DNA of 7,086 nt. It comes from Rhodospirillales bacterium (GTDB lineage: Bacteria > Pseudomonadota > Alphaproteobacteria > CACIAM-22H2). Both the position numbers and the translations under genes were made by a program. The stretch's first letter is position 1. Each line of letters starts with the position of its first letter. The notes beneath the pieces are model-generated. The model was not told where the DNA came from and did no database searches. It saw nothing but the letters and a program-made list of their open reading frames with translations. This document shows positions 6,115 through 7,086 of the stretch, piece after piece. The stretch is from assembly GCA_016195145.1 (NCBI GenBank), contig JACQAF010000085.1, forward strand, positions 1 to 7,086, given 5' to 3'.

Positions 6115-6822
6115 CTATGGCTCGCGGGCGAGCGGGCCGATGCGACGCACGAAATACCTGAAGGCGGCGCCGACCTGGCTTTCATGCAGCAGCCGTTGCT
6201 GCTTGACTTTCGCCTCGTCGGGCGGCGTGACATGCCGGGGGCCGCCGCATGGCTCGCACAGGAGCTGCGTCTTGCACGCCCGTTCGAGGAACAGCGCCTT
6301 CATCACCGCTTCTTCGATATTGTCCGCCGCGGTGACGATGCCGTGGTTGCGCATCAGCATGCCGTCATGCCGGCCGAGGGTCCGCGCCACCGCCTCGCCG
6401 CGCGCGCCATCGGTGATCAGGTCGGTCGTCTCCGAGAAAACCGGCAGCCCGTCGCAGAAAATCGCGCCGTCATGGCCGACCGGCAGAAGCGGCCGCCCCA
6501 GCGCGCCGAACGCAACCGCATGCGGCGGATGAGTGTGCACGACGGCCGTCACGTCGGGCCGCGCCCGCATCACTTCGGTATGGATAAACACCTCGATATG
6601 GCGCGGCAAGCGGCCTTCGACCTTCTCGCCATCGAGATTGACGGTAATCACGTCGTCAGGACCGATTTCTTCCAGGCCGATCGTCGCCGGCTTCATGAAC
6701 AGAAGCTCGGGCCGCCCGGGCACGCGCACCGTCACATGGCCCCAGATGTGATCCCCCTGCCCCTCGAGCGCAAGGATGCGGCAGGCATAGACCAGCTTTT
6801 CTTTGACCTTGTCGATATTCAT
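6115..6822 (-). CDS. Class II aldolase/adducin-family protein
   Basis: This 235-residue soluble metalloenzyme belongs to the L-fuculose-1-phosphate aldolase / L-ribulose-5-phosphate 4-epimerase fold. Predicted Zn ligands are His96 and His98 (VVHTHPPHAVAF) and His160 (MRNHGIVT). Glu77 in HIEVFIH occupies the place of the catalytic glutamate of fuculose-phosphate aldolase. The N-terminus (ILALEGQGDHIWGHVTVR) is the usual substrate-phosphate loop region, and the length is normal. Family members perform aldol cleavage, epimerisation or decarboxylation of hydroxy-acids, so the reaction here cannot be named. It is the first gene of the four-gene minus-strand cluster. Next to a sugar-acid dehydratase and with no kinase in view, it may act on an unphosphorylated keto-deoxy acid or a related decarboxylation substrate (inference). 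The ATG at 6822 is preceded by AGGGGGA eight bases upstream, inside an unusually G-rich leader (6823-6837). Confidence 0.92.
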   Translation of the reverse strand: MNIDKVKEKLVYACRILALEGQGDHIWGHVTVRVPGRPELLFMKPATIGLEEIGPDDVITVNLDGEKVEGRLPRHIEVFIHTEVMRARPDVTAVVHTHPPHAVAFGALGRPLLPVGHDGAIFCDGLPVFSETTDLITDGARGEAVARTLGRHDGMLMRNHGIVTAADNIEEAVMKALFLERACKTQLLCEPCGGPRHVTPPDEAKVKQQRLLHESQVGAAFRYFVRRIGPLAREP

Positions 6823-6855
6823 CCCCCCTGTCCCCCTGCGCCCGAAGCCGCGTGC

Positions 6856-6928
6856 GCCAATCCCGGTGCTGCCAATCGGTCCGAGCCGGCGATGTCTACG
6901 CTGCCCGCGATTGGCGGGGCTTGCAATC
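6856..6928. promoter_or_regulatory. Cluster of GATTGGC half-sites upstream of the operon (candidate operator)
   Basis: GATTGGC occurs on the minus strand at 6862-6856 and 6877-6871 (15 bases apart) and inverted on the plus strand at 6909-6915. A related GATTGC lies on the minus strand at 6928-6923. The cluster sits about 35-110 bases before the first gene of the operon, where a transcription factor or promoter element would be expected. No clear -35/-10 pair accompanies it, although GAATTTTTATCG on the minus strand (about 6953-6942) is an AT-rich candidate core. The repeats are seen directly. The operator role is inferred and no regulator family is assigned. Confidence 0.35.
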
Positions 6929-6975
6929 CCCCCTCGCGGCTCGATAAAAATTCCGGGGACGGCCGACGCCTTTTG

Positions 6976-7072
6976 CCGCGCCAGCGGATATCGCCGATCA
7001 GGGTTTTTTCTTGCGGGCGGCCCGAGGCGATTTTACCGCGCGAAGACCTTTTTTTGCTGCCCGCTGGCGCGG
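6976..7072. repeat. 12-bp inverted repeat with 73-bp spacing and interspersed T tracts
   Basis: CCGCGCCAGCGG (6976-6987) and its exact reverse complement CCGCTGGCGCGG (7061-7072) flank 73 bases. These include T runs at 7004-7009, 7031-7034 and 7049-7055, and a 10-base near-repeat TTTTRCCGCG (6971-6980 and 7031-7040, exactly 60 bases apart). The right arm also forms its own small hairpin (CCCGC-GCCA-GCGGG on the minus strand). It is not terminator-like in either orientation. It may be part of the operon's distal promoter region or overlap the end of another gene. Confidence 0.4.
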
Positions 7073-7084
7073 GGTGGGACGGCT
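6998..7084 (-). CDS. Possible C-terminal tail of an upstream minus-strand gene (partial, uncertain)
   Basis: One minus-strand frame enters from the window edge and ends at TGA 7000-6998 after 28 codons. It gives a Lys/Arg/Ala-rich end, AAKKGLRAVKSPRAARKKKP. Basic tails of this kind are common at the C-terminus of bacterial DNA- or RNA-binding proteins. If real, it would end 175 bases before the aldolase start. Against it, third-position G/C is only about half, lower than in the confirmed genes, and a second open frame passes through the same stretch. No function can be assigned. Confidence 0.2.
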   Translation of the reverse strand, partial: SRPTPRQRAAKKGLRAVKSPRAARKKKP

Positions 7085-7086
7085 TC

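Noticed and set aside
6819..7085. 88-codon open minus-strand frame from the window edge ending in an ATGA overlap with the aldolase start
   Set aside because: The translation is low-complexity (runs of Gly, Ala, Arg, Ser) with uncommon codons such as AGG and TTA and no recognisable domain. Passing open through the G-rich leader is easily explained by composition. It would need sequence beyond 7086 to revive.

Overview
The window is GC-rich DNA with strong G/C preference at third codon positions. It looks chromosomal and most like an alphaproteobacterium of the Rhodospirillales or Hyphomicrobiales type. That placement is inferred from protein style and composition only. There is no rRNA, tRNA, insertion sequence, CRISPR array or phage gene.

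Layout: (1) Positions 2-1252, plus strand, hold the C-terminal 416 residues of a molybdopterin-dependent oxidoreductase whose N-terminus lies outside the window. (2) A convergent minus-strand cluster fills the rest. In transcription order it is a class II aldolase/adducin-family enzyme (6822-6115), an IlvD/Edd-family dehydratase (6027-4303), a TAXI-type TRAP transporter solute-binding protein (4138-3185) and a fused TRAP membrane permease (3102-1249). The permease and oxidoreductase stop codons share one CTAG tetranucleotide. (3) Positions 6823-7086 hold no complete gene. They contain a cluster of GATTGGC half-sites, a 12-bp inverted repeat with wide spacing, several A/T tracts, and possibly the last 28 codons of another minus-strand gene.

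How the genes may work together (inference): the periplasmic binding protein captures a small organic acid, probably a sugar acid, and the fused permease imports it. The Fe-S dehydratase would turn the aldonate into a 2-keto-3-deoxy acid. The class II aldolase family member would cleave or decarboxylate this product or a derivative. No sugar kinase is visible, so a non-phosphorylative route is possible, but the substrate cannot be read from sequence. Two intergenic regions contain strong GC hairpins, at 3151-3177 and 4170-4191. With a clear ribosome binding site before the binding protein and none before the permease, they suggest unequal expression within the operon.

No gene here belongs to an unknown family. 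The interest lies in the gene combination, the intergenic structures and the candidate operator cluster.
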